12,721 nt of DNA from Bacteroidales bacterium (GCA_031254735.1 JAIRTU010000232.1:1-12721); one strand, 5' to 3'. Positions 1-6,864 are shown, counted from the stretch's first letter. The notes: generated by a model from the sequence alone, not told the origin. Numbers and translations: made by a program.

Positions 1-9
1 CGACAGACG

Positions 10-84
10 AAAATCCCTTCGTTGGAATTACCCACATCAGGTTCATAGGGTCTGATCTCAGCCGGACATTAGGCACCCCCTCTT
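10..84 (-). ncRNA. TPP (thiamine pyrophosphate) riboswitch
   Basis: Read on the minus strand, this stretch carries the conserved blocks of the THI-box aptamer in order: GGGGTGCC (79-72), CTGAGA (61-56), ACCCTATGAACCTGAT (51-36), GGGTAATTCC just after it, and CGAAGGGA (21-14). It binds thiamine pyrophosphate and normally shuts off thiamine biosynthesis or uptake genes. The controlled gene would be transcribed leftward and lies outside the window, so its identity and the expression platform cannot be seen. The outer P1 helix boundaries are approximate. Confidence 0.95.
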
Positions 85-86
85 CT

Positions 87-95
87 GCAAAGGTA
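87..95 (-). promoter_or_regulatory. Promoter -7 box for the TPP riboswitch transcript
   Basis: The minus strand reads TACCTTTGC here, matching the Bacteroidota -7 consensus TAnnTTTG. A transcription start about 5-8 nt further on would fall at roughly 81-84, directly at the 5' edge of the aptamer, which is the expected arrangement. No clear -33 TTG element is seen at the usual 19-21 nt spacing. Confidence 0.6.
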
Positions 96-213
96 TCACT
101 TTTTAATATGCACCGACACATTCTTTGAATATTTTCTTTTTTTTGACGGGACGGTTGTCTCCCGCTTTGTAAATTTTGTCTGAAAGAAAATGAAAACCTA
201 AGAAAAAAAGTTG

Positions 214-221
214 TACCTTTG
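214..221 (+). promoter_or_regulatory. Promoter -7 box for the tRNA-Pro/tRNA-Arg unit
   Basis: TACCTTTG matches the Bacteroidota -7 consensus TAnnTTTG and lies 14 nt before the first tRNA base. A start at about 227-230 would leave a short 5' leader for RNase P to remove. The -33 region is poor. Confidence 0.55.
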
Positions 222-235
222 CATTCCGAAAACAG

Positions 236-309
<74 letters not shown>

Positions 310-318
310 CAAAAAGTG

Positions 319-392
<74 letters not shown>

Positions 393-413
393 CAAGGTTA
401 AAATGAATGTTTG

Positions 414-446
414 GCAGTTGCATGAATAGTGCAGCTGCTTTTTTTT
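414..446 (+). terminator. Intrinsic terminator of the tRNA unit
   Basis: GCAGTTGCA (414-422) and TGCAGCTGC (430-438) form a 9-bp stem with one G-U pair and a 7-nt loop. It is followed directly by eight T residues (439-446), the classic rho-independent layout. It lies 22 nt after tRNA-Arg. Confidence 0.9.
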
Positions 447-600
447 CGTTATTTGAAAACAAAGGAAAAAAGGACAAAACAGCTGTTTCGGGGGTGCTGT
501 GAGGGGTGTTGTTGTGTCGGGAGTATAAGCCGAAATGTGTTTTTCCGGAAATTGTTTTTATAAAAATTTATTTATGGGCTTATTTTTCCGATTTTTTTTG

Positions 601-608
601 TTACTTTG
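601..608 (+). promoter_or_regulatory. Candidate promoter -7 box for the large oxidoreductase
   Basis: TTACTTTG differs from the Bacteroidota -7 consensus TAnnTTTG at one position. A start at about 613-616 would give an A-rich leader of roughly 55 nt before the ATG at 669. The -33 region lies in a T-rich stretch without a distinct TTTG at the right distance, so support is moderate. Confidence 0.4.
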
Positions 609-668
609 CAAAGCAATTTTTTTACGGTAAGTTTTTTATAAATAACTAACAACAAGATAAATACAACT

Positions 669-3600
669 ATGTACGAAATAAAGAATCATTCGATTTTAGA
701 CATTAAAGAAGCAGAAACACTGACATTTTTATACAATGGAAAGGAAATAAAGGCAAAAAAAGGCTTTACGATTGCGGCGGCTTTGCATCAGGCGGGTTTT
801 CCTGTACACAGTATGAGTATTTCGCACCGAGAGCGCAGTTTGGCGTGTGGAATAGGTAAATGCGGTGCTTGCGAAATGTTGGTAGACGGCGTTATTCGTC
901 GTATTTGCATTACCAAAGCAGACGGCGTGAAGGAAGTGAAAGAAATTCCCGAAAATTATCTTCCCGCAGCCTGTGAAAATCCGCAGTCGGAGTTGAATAT
1001 CCATAAAACAACGGTCGCTATTATTGGGGCGGGTCCCGCAGGATTGGCATGCAGAGAGAAGTTGAACGAGTTTAATATTCCCAATCTGGTAATAGACAAC
1101 AACGCCGTTATCGGCGGACAGTTCAACATGCAGACACATCAATTTTTCTTCTTTGAAAAAGAGAAAAAATACGGCGGCATGCGCGGGTTCGACATCGCCA
1201 AAACATTAGCGGGAGAAAATCATGAGGGCATCATTCTAAATTCTACCGTTTGGGATATTTTAGAAGGCAAACGTATTGCGGTGAAAAACATAGAAACACA
1301 AGCCATTTTTTATGTAGATGCACAATATATAGTGATAGCAACCGGTGCTGTTCCGTTTACGCCCACGTTTGAAAATGATGATATTCCGGGTGTTTATACG
1401 GCGGCGGTTTTTCAAAAAATGATGAATCAGGAAAACACCTTGCTTGGGAAAAACATTTTGACGGTGGGTGCGGGAAATATCGGCTATCTGACTTCGTATC
1501 AGGGAATGCAAGCAGGGGCAACCATTAAGGCTATTATTGAAGCACAGGCTTTTGAGGGCGGTTTTCCTGTGCAGGCAAACCGCGTGAGACGTTTGGGCAT
1601 CCCCATTATGACGTCTCATATTTTGGTAAAAGCCATTCCAAACAAGACCAAAGACGGCATTGTCGGGGCAATAATCGCACAGTGCAAAGACTTTAAACCC
1701 ATTCCCGGAACGGAAAAAATGATAGACGGAATCGACCTTATCAATATCTGTACAGGTTTGGTTTCGGACGATCAGCTTGCGGTTAAGAGCAAAGAGATTT
1801 TTGGCGGCAATACGTTCAGTGTGGGCGACGCCACCCGAATTGGCGAGGGGACAAGTGCTGTCTTGCGAGGAAAACAAGCCGCTTACGAAATAGCTCAATC
1901 GCTGAACATTCGTTACGATTATAATCAATATTTGGAAATATCCAAAGAATATATCGATTCGCAACAGCACCCTGTGCGGATTTTGGAAAAACCCTGTCTC
2001 CCCAACAAAGAACGCATGCTTGCCAAAGGCTTTGTGCAGATAGATTGTCTGTACGGTTTTGCGTGCAATCCGTGTTCGTTTGCCTGTCGTTACGGAGCAA
2101 TCACCAAATCAAGCACTTCAACCGTTCCCGCTATCGACTACGACAAATGTATCGGGTGTATGGATTGCGTGTATCAATGTCCGGGCTTGGCTGTTTTTGG
2201 TTATAATATTCAAAAACAACAGTTGTTTCTGCCGATAGAATACCATGCGGAAGAAGGTGCGGAAGTGTTTTTGGTGGATAACAACGGAAAGAAAGTGGGC
2301 GAAGGAGTGATTGAGAAAATCTTGAAAAAAGAAAATAAAACAAATGTCGCTCGCGTAAAAGCTGCCACCGTTTCCGGCGAAGAGCTGCTCAAAGTAAGAG
2401 GATTTATCGTGAAATCGTCCTATCCCGAACCCATAACGTTGAAGCCGGCGCCCGAAGTCGCTTCCAAAACGCTGGTCTGCCATTGCGATGATGTAACGGT
2501 GGAAGAGATTGTCGGGGCTATCGGCGTTGACCGACCTTTTATTTCGGTAGATGAATTGAAACATATCACTCGTTTGGGAATGGGACCCTGTCGCGGAAAA
2601 CGGTGTATTCCTCGTGTGAAACAAGCCTTGCGTGCGTACAATATTGAGGTTTTGGGCGATGCTACGCCTCGTGGTCCTTTGTCGAATCAGGTTTCTTTGG
2701 CAGATTTGCACAATCCGAAAGTGAAAAAGACGGTTGTTATCGGTGCGGACAAAAAGGCGAAACAAATACATACCGAAGTCTTGATTGCAGGAGGCGGAAT
2801 AGCAGGAAGTGCCTTGTTTCGTTATTTTGCACAGGCGGGCAAGAAGCCGATTTTGGTAAATGCCGACCATGGGTCTTCGTGGCGAAATATTGCGGGCGGG
2901 CGACCCACGTTTTCCAATCCCGACATTTCGGATATTGCCAAACACAATTTAGAGCTTTTCAAAGAGATACAGCAAACTTTCAATATCAATTTCAAACCCA
3001 TTCGTTATGTGAATTTGGTGCATGACGAAGCCACATACAAGGCTTTGGACGCTTCGCGGGCATGGAGTGACGCCAAAATGGTTGATGTTAAAGATTTTCA
3101 AAAAGAGGTTTCTCCCTGTTGGAACAAAAAGACCACAGATTATTCGCATGCGCTGATCACCAACGACTGTTGGCAGGCAACGCCCGGACTGACCCTTGAA
3201 TTTGTTCGACATGCAGGTATTCGGGCGGGAGGACAGATTTTGGAAGATTGCCGTTTGATCAACGTGCATAAACAGGGCAATACTTTTTATGCGTTGGTGC
3301 TGACTCATCAGGGGGAATATATCGAATATTGCTGCGAACACTTTGTGAATGCTTTGGGAAACAATGCCGAAAAATTTGCCAACATGTTGGATATAGAAAC
3401 AGGGTTGTATCCTGTGAAACATCAGGCGTTTATCACGCAACGCTTGCCGCTGTTGGGCAAAGACGGAGATGCTTTGGATATGGTTATCGACCGCAGGAAG
3501 TACAAAGGTTTTTCTGCCGTTTACGGTCAGCAGTTGAAAGAGACAGGACAAATTATTGGTTGTGCTTCGCCTGCTTGCGATCCGGCAGAAACAAAGAGCA

Positions 3601-3896
3601 ATTTGAAAGTAAACAGTCGGGAGTTTTTGGAGATTGTCTCCGAAATGTTTTCCAATTGGATTCCCAATTTGTCGGGTGTAAGTTTTCAGGCTTTTTGGGG
3701 CGGATATTATGTAGAACCGCGTTATATTGTCGATCCCGAATTGGGATTGTTGGTAGGCTTGCGTGGGCATGGATTTATGTTGGGGCAATATCTGGCTAAA
3801 ATTTACGTGGACAAATTGCTCGGCAAAGCCGTTCCTCACTACATGGACGACCTGAAACTCTCCGGCAAGGGACTAAGCGAAACGGCGTTTAAATAG
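669..3896 (+). CDS. Single-chain multi-cluster FAD/Fe-S dehydrogenase (HcnABC / SoxA / dye-linked proline dehydrogenase-like fusion)
   Basis: This 1075-residue soluble protein has five redox modules in order. Residues ~15-95 are a plant-type [2Fe-2S] domain with ligands C60, C65, C68 and C80. Residues ~113-415 are a pyridine-nucleotide-disulfide-oxidoreductase fold with GAGPAG at 120-125 (FAD) and GAGNIG at 267-272. Residues ~455-512 form a ferredoxin-like region with Cys 460/466/469/473 and the classic set 494/497/500/504. Residues ~600-655 are a BFD-like [2Fe-2S] domain with C604, C606, C641 and C646. Residues ~700-1055 are a D-amino-acid-oxidase-type FAD domain with GGGIAG at 708-713. HcnA/B/C, sarcosine oxidase alpha/beta and archaeal dye-linked proline dehydrogenases carry related parts on separate chains. 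The likely role is oxidation of an amino acid or secondary amine at the C-terminal flavin, with electrons passed through the clusters to the N-terminal half; the substrate is not readable. There is no signal peptide or membrane segment. The leader lacks a Shine-Dalgarno sequence, as is usual in Bacteroidota. It stands alone, and the downstream gene converges on it. Confidence 0.85.
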   Translation: MYEIKNHSILDIKEAETLTFLYNGKEIKAKKGFTIAAALHQAGFPVHSMSISHRERSLACGIGKCGACEMLVDGVIRRICITKADGVKEVKEIPENYLPAACENPQSELNIHKTTVAIIGAGPAGLACREKLNEFNIPNLVIDNNAVIGGQFNMQTHQFFFFEKEKKYGGMRGFDIAKTLAGENHEGIILNSTVWDILEGKRIAVKNIETQAIFYVDAQYIVIATGAVPFTPTFENDDIPGVYTAAVFQKMMNQENTLLGKNILTVGAGNIGYLTSYQGMQAGATIKAIIEAQAFEGGFPVQANRVRRLGIPIMTSHILVKAIPNKTKDGIVGAIIAQCKDFKPIPGTEKMIDGIDLINICTGLVSDDQLAVKSKEIFGGNTFSVGDATRIGEGTSAVLRGKQAAYEIAQSLNIRYDYNQYLEISKEYIDSQQHPVRILEKPCLPNKERMLAKGFVQIDCLYGFACNPCSFACRYGAITKSSTSTVPAIDYDKCIGCMDCVYQCPGLAVFGYNIQKQQLFLPIEYHAEEGAEVFLVDNNGKKVGEGVIEKILKKENKTNVARVKAATVSGEELLKVRGFIVKSSYPEPITLKPAPEVASKTLVCHCDDVTVEEIVGAIGVDRPFISVDELKHITRLGMGPCRGKRCIPRVKQALRAYNIEVLGDATPRGPLSNQVSLADLHNPKVKKTVVIGADKKAKQIHTEVLIAGGGIAGSALFRYFAQAGKKPILVNADHGSSWRNIAGGRPTFSNPDISDIAKHNLELFKEIQQTFNINFKPIRYVNLVHDEATYKALDASRAWSDAKMVDVKDFQKEVSPCWNKKTTDYSHALITNDCWQATPGLTLEFVRHAGIRAGGQILEDCRLINVHKQGNTFYALVLTHQGEYIEYCCEHFVNALGNNAEKFANMLDIETGLYPVKHQAFITQRLPLLGKDGDALDMVIDRRKYKGFSAVYGQQLKETGQIIGCASPACDPAETKSNLKVNSREFLEIVSEMFSNWIPNLSGVSFQAFWGGYYVEPRYIVDPELGLLVGLRGHGFMLGQYLAKIYVDKLLGKAVPHYMDDLKLSGKGLSETAFK

Positions 3897-3937
3897 CGGC
3901 GTCTGTCCTTTCCTTTTGTATTTTTAATTACGAATTA

Positions 3938-4101
3938 CGTTTCTTCGCTTCGTCTGTGCGTTCTCCGTTGCCTGAACCGAGATTATTTAAATAAAGTTCT
4001 CGTATTTGGCGACAGACACTTCGGAGTATATCTCCAAAAATCCCCCGCAGGAAAAAAAACAGTGAATAACGAATAGTGAAAAATAGTGCTGCGAAGAAAC
4101 G
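3938..4101. repeat. 11-bp inverted repeat pair in the convergent intergenic region
   Basis: CGTTTCTTCGC (3938-3948) is matched exactly in inverted orientation by GCGAAGAAACG (4091-4101). The arms are 142 bp apart and enclose most of the 227-bp gap between the two convergent genes. A heptamer duplication AATTACGAATTACG lies just before the left arm. No T-tract-backed terminator is evident here for either gene. The pair may be a folded 3' end or the edge of a small element. Confidence 0.5.
4036..4080 (-). repeat. Intergenic repeat, left copy (inverted relative to 5954-6006)
   Basis: This stretch shares the blocks ATCCCCCGCAGG and ACAGTGAATAACGAATA with the reverse complement of 5954-6006. The two copies differ by small indels in the A-tract and by one 7-nt unit (ACGAACA-like) missing here. 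They sit in the intergenic gaps on the two sides of ettA. No ORF is associated, so this resembles a dispersed, non-coding repeat and not a coding insertion sequence. Confidence 0.75.
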
Positions 4102-4123
4102 AAAGAACACAAACAGGAAGAAA

Positions 4124-5797
4124 CTACTCCATCAGTTTTTTGTAGCGAAATTTTTGCGGAGTGTCGCCCAAACGTTTCTTGCGGTTTTCTTCGTACTCGG
4201 AGTAACTGCCTTCAAAAAAGTAAACGGAAGCCTCGCCCTCAAAAGCAAGGATATGCGTGCAAACCCTGTCTAAAAACCAACGGTCGTGAGAGATAATCAC
4301 CACGCAACCGGCAAAGTCTTCCAGCGCTTCTTCCAAAGCACGCAAGGTGTTGACGTCAATATCGTTGGTCGGTTCGTCCAGCAGCAACACGTTAGCCTCC
4401 GATTTAAGCGTCATTGCCAAATGCAAACGATTGCGTTCCCCGCCGGACAGTACGCCTGTTTTCTTCCCCTGATCCGCACCACTGAAATTAAAACGAGCGA
4501 TGTACGCTCTGGCATTTATCAGTTTTCCGCCCAACATCATTTGCTCGTTGCCGCCGGAGATAACCTCATAAACCGTTTTTTCGGGGTCTATTTCCACGTG
4601 CTGTTGATCGACGTAACCCAATTTCACGGTTTCACCCACTTTAAACTCGCCGTTATCGGGTTTTTCCAATTCCATAATCATGCGAAACAGCGTTGTTTTC
4701 CCCGCACCATTTGCCCCTATAATGCCCACAATGGCATTGGGCGGCAGCGAAAAATTCAAATGTTCATACAGCAGCTTATCGCCAAAGGCTTTGGAAACAT
4801 CAAGGGCGTCAATGACATTGCTTCCCAAACGAGGTCCGTTGGGAATAAAAATCTCTAACTTTTCTTCTTTTTCTTTTACATCTTCGTTGAGCAGCTTATC
4901 GTAGGCATTCAAACGTGCTTTCGACTTGGCATGACGGGCTTTGGGCGACATGCGAACCCATTCCAACTCACGTTCCAAGGTCTTTTGTCGTTTAGATTCC
5001 TGTTTTTGTTCCATTTTCAAGCGGGTTGCTTTTTGCTCTAACCACGAAGAATAATTGCCTTCCCAAGGGATACCTTCCCCTCTGTCGAGTTCCAAAATCC
5101 AACCTGCGACATTATCCAGAAAATAGCGGTCGTGCGTAACGGCGATAACCGTTCCTTTGTATTGTTTCAGATGTACTTCGAGCCATTGCACCGATTCGGC
5201 ATCCAGATGGTTGGTCGGCTCGTCGAGCAGCAAAATATCGGGTTCTTGCAGCAGCAAACGGCACAATGCCACCCTGCGGCGTTCTCCTCCCGAAAGGTTT
5301 TCAACGGGCGTGTTGCTGTCGGGACAGTTCAAGGCATCGAGGGCGCGTTCCAGCTTGGAATCCAACTCCCACGCATCGTGTTGTTCTATCAGTTCGGTGA
5401 GTTCGCCCTGACGTTCGATAAGTTTATTCATTTCTTCGTCGCTCATGGGTTCGGCAAATTTGTTGTTCACCTCTTCGTATTCTTTCAAAACGGCAACAAT
5501 TTCGCCCACACCTTCCATTACGACTTCCTTTACCGTTTTGGCATTATCCAAAACAGGCTCTTGCGGAAGATAACCCACCGAATATCCCGACGAAAAAACC
5601 ACTTCGCCCGAATACGATTTATCTTCTCCCGCAATAATTTTGAGCAAAGAAGATTTCCCTGCGCCGTTCAATCCCAACACGCCGATTTTCGCACCGTAAT
5701 AAAAGGATAAATAAATATCTTTCAACACTTGTTTGCCCGGATTGAACGTTTTACTCACATTGACCATCGAAAAAATGATCTTCTTATCATCTGCCAT
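4124..5797 (-). CDS. ettA: EttA, energy-dependent translational throttle (ABC-F ATPase)
   Basis: This 557-residue protein matches the usual EttA length (about 555) and has two ABC cassettes without membrane segments. Cassette 1 has Walker A GLNGAGKS (42-49), signature LSGGE (168-172), Walker B ending LLLDEPTNHLD (to 199) and switch His222. Cassette 2 has GANGAGKTT (361-369), LSGGE (450-454), LLLDEPTNDID (471-481) and His504. The charged linker at ~250-320 (rich in K, R and E) corresponds to the P-site tRNA interaction motif. The insertion at ~95-150 fits the EttA arm that contacts the L1 stalk region. In E. coli EttA binds the ribosomal E site and gates the first elongation step according to ATP/ADP ratio; the role here is transferred by homology. 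The gene is monocistronic, with its own near-consensus promoter, and is convergent with the upstream-strand oxidoreductase gene. Confidence 0.95.
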   Translation of the reverse strand: MADDKKIIFSMVNVSKTFNPGKQVLKDIYLSFYYGAKIGVLGLNGAGKSSLLKIIAGEDKSYSGEVVFSSGYSVGYLPQEPVLDNAKTVKEVVMEGVGEIVAVLKEYEEVNNKFAEPMSDEEMNKLIERQGELTELIEQHDAWELDSKLERALDALNCPDSNTPVENLSGGERRRVALCRLLLQEPDILLLDEPTNHLDAESVQWLEVHLKQYKGTVIAVTHDRYFLDNVAGWILELDRGEGIPWEGNYSSWLEQKATRLKMEQKQESKRQKTLERELEWVRMSPKARHAKSKARLNAYDKLLNEDVKEKEEKLEIFIPNGPRLGSNVIDALDVSKAFGDKLLYEHLNFSLPPNAIVGIIGANGAGKTTLFRMIMELEKPDNGEFKVGETVKLGYVDQQHVEIDPEKTVYEVISGGNEQMMLGGKLINARAYIARFNFSGADQGKKTGVLSGGERNRLHLAMTLKSEANVLLLDEPTNDIDVNTLRALEEALEDFAGCVVIISHDRWFLDRVCTHILAFEGEASVYFFEGSYSEYEENRKKRLGDTPQKFRYKKLME

Positions 5798-5886
5798 CGC
5801 TGTTCTATTTATTTGATTATTATATTTCTGAATAATTTTACTCCATGAATAATTTCTTCACGAGAGCCTTTTTGTTTTAATTTTTG

Positions 5887-5915
5887 CAAAAGTACAATTT
5901 TTTTTTACCGGTCAA
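5887..5915 (-). promoter_or_regulatory. Promoter of ettA (-33/-7, Bacteroidota type)
   Basis: The minus strand has a perfect -7 box TACTTTTG (5894-5887) and a TTG (5915-5913) at the -33 position, with 21 nt from the start of TTG to the TA. The predicted start is about 5880, giving a leader of roughly 80 nt that is AT-rich and lacks a Shine-Dalgarno motif before the ATG at 5797. Confidence 0.75.
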
Positions 5916-5953
5916 TTGGCAATTACGCTTTGTTGTTTCGGGCGGGCGGATTA

Positions 5954-6006
5954 TTCACTGTTCGTTATTCGTTATTCACTGTTTTTCCCCTGCGGGGGAT
6001 TTTTTT
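5954..6006 (+). repeat. Intergenic repeat, right copy, with internal short direct repeats
   Basis: This is the second, longer copy of the repeat at 4036-4080, in the opposite orientation. It begins at the edge of an internal direct repeat TTATTCACTG (5951-5960 and 5972-5981) that surrounds TTCGTTATTCG. It ends in the GC block CCCCTGCGGGGGAT followed by a T run. The heptamer-like structure (GTTATTC units) suggests length change by slippage. Confidence 0.75.
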
Positions 6007-6022
6007 GTAGTGGTAAGTTGTC

Positions 6023-6083
6023 AGTGATAAGTGATTAATGACGCATTGACAAAACGGCAGAGCATAACTAATCATTTATCACT
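6023..6083. repeat. 15-bp inverted repeat overlapping the 3' end of the DUF454 gene
   Basis: AGTGATAAGTGATTA (6023-6037) and TAATCATTTATCACT (6069-6083) form a 15-bp stem with a single G-U pair and a 31-nt loop. The right arm contains the last codons of the DUF454 gene and part of its stop codon. It may serve as the end of that minus-strand transcript, although no T-tract follows the left arm at once. Alternatively it is another unit of the local repeat family that has extended into the gene end. Confidence 0.6.
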
Positions 6084-6453
6084 AATCATTATTTTTTGTT
6101 CCGCTTTTGAACGATAAAACATGTATGCTTACTCCTGCGGCTATCAGCAGCAGCAGTATCCGCACCCAAATGACAGAAACAAGAAATATCGATACGCCGA
6201 TAGAAACCCAAAGTAGGACTATGGTATATATCTTCGCTCTTAGAGGAATGATTTTGTTCTCTTTGTAGTCTAAAATGATTTTGCCGAAAAGAGGGTGCGA
6301 CGTCAGCCAACGATACAGTCGCGGCGAGGCTTTCAGATAGCAGGACGCCGCCAATAAAACAAAAGGTACCGTCGGCAACAAAGGAAGAAATATCCCTGCT
6401 ATTGCCAAGGCTAAGGCAAGGCTTCCTGCTGTTATCAATACCGTATTTCTCAT
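6082..6453 (-). CDS. DUF454 / YbaN-family small inner membrane protein
   Basis: The 123-residue product is very hydrophobic. It has a first membrane segment at ~5-38 containing the family motif PLLPTVPF (24-31) and two closely spaced C-terminal segments at ~76-92 and ~94-112. The hydrophilic part between them carries SPRLYRWLTSHPLFG (43-57), followed by a charged stretch DYKENKIIPLRAK. This pattern and length match DUF454, the family of E. coli YbaN, whose biochemical function is not established. It lies downstream of the efflux operon on the same strand but is separated by a strong hairpin and 117 bp, so it is probably a separate unit; no clear -7 box is seen. The last residues (NND) and stop are encoded inside an inverted repeat, suggesting the C-terminus was shaped by repeat sequence. 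Confidence 0.85.
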   Translation of the reverse strand: MRNTVLITAGSLALALAIAGIFLPLLPTVPFVLLAASCYLKASPRLYRWLTSHPLFGKIILDYKENKIIPLRAKIYTIVLLWVSIGVSIFLVSVIWVRILLLLIAAGVSIHVLSFKSGTKNND

Positions 6454-6506
6454 CTATGCCGCAACATGTCAATACAAGGGCGGGCAGTCTGTTTTGATGA
6501 AATAAA

Positions 6507-6546
6507 TAATTGCGAATATCCTTTTTTCGGAAGATATTCGCAATTA
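6507..6546 (-). terminator. Hairpin after the efflux operon (probable terminator)
   Basis: TAATTGCGAATATC (6507-6520) and GATATTCGCAATTA (6533-6546) form a perfect 14-bp stem with a 12-nt loop. It lies 24 bp past the stop of the PII-like gene. In the minus-strand transcript the stem is followed by ATTTATTTC, a broken T-tract, so termination may be partial and allow some read-through into the DUF454 gene. Confidence 0.65.
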
Positions 6547-6570
6547 CCGACTGACGCCGCAAAACGTTTT

Positions 6571-6864
6571 TTATACACTCAATTCTACCGTCCAGACAAA
6601 AGCACGAACGTTTATTCCGTCGTTGCGGTTGCTGAGTTTTTTTACCGCTTGCAGCAAAGGCGAAACTTTTTCATCGTCCACCATAACAAGCATGGCGGAG
6701 TTCATTTCGGGCCATGTGTGCGTGCCTCGATGCGGTTCTCCTTTCACCGTTCCTACGCCCTGCACCTCTTCCCAAAACGTAAAACCTCTAATTTCCAACT
6801 GATCGAGCATATACTCTACACGCTCTGTATTTGTTTGACTAAATGCTATGAATACTGCTTTCAT
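6571..6864 (-). CDS. PII (GlnB)-like small protein at the end of the RND efflux operon
   Basis: The 97-residue protein has a beta-alpha-beta beta-alpha-beta pattern of the PII/CutA superfamily. Beta strand MKAVFIAFS starts at residue 1, followed by a helix at ~13-25. After it comes a strand/loop ending in the conserved-looking segment GTHTWPEMN (47-55), strand AMLVMVDD, helix ~66-78 and final strand VRAFVWTVE (86-94). It is shorter than canonical GlnB (112 residues) and lacks an obvious uridylylated-Tyr T-loop. It starts 33 bp after the pump gene and should be co-transcribed. Members of the PII/DUF3240 group are known as neighbours of RND pumps, so a cytosolic sensor or modulator of the pump is a reasonable inference, but the ligand is unknown. 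CutA-like metal binding is the main alternative. Confidence 0.75.
   Translation of the reverse strand: MKAVFIAFSQTNTERVEYMLDQLEIRGFTFWEEVQGVGTVKGEPHRGTHTWPEMNSAMLVMVDDEKVSPLLQAVKKLSNRNDGINVRAFVWTVELSV

Noticed and set aside
2949..3839. 296-codon minus-strand frame opposite the large oxidoreductase
   Set aside because: It lies wholly inside a strongly conserved, motif-rich gene on the other strand, and its translation has no domain character.
3928..3941. AATTACGAATTACG as a possible tandem or CRISPR repeat
   Set aside because: There are only two 7-nt units with no spacers; it is too short for an array.
4076..4273. 65-codon plus-strand frame with a basic start
   Set aside because: It runs through intergenic repeat sequence into the antisense of ettA; the translation follows from A-rich repeats.
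6089..6562. 157-codon minus-strand frame overlapping DUF454
   Set aside because: It is an out-of-frame shadow of the DUF454 gene and also crosses the operon hairpin; it is cysteine- and histidine-scattered with no fold pattern.
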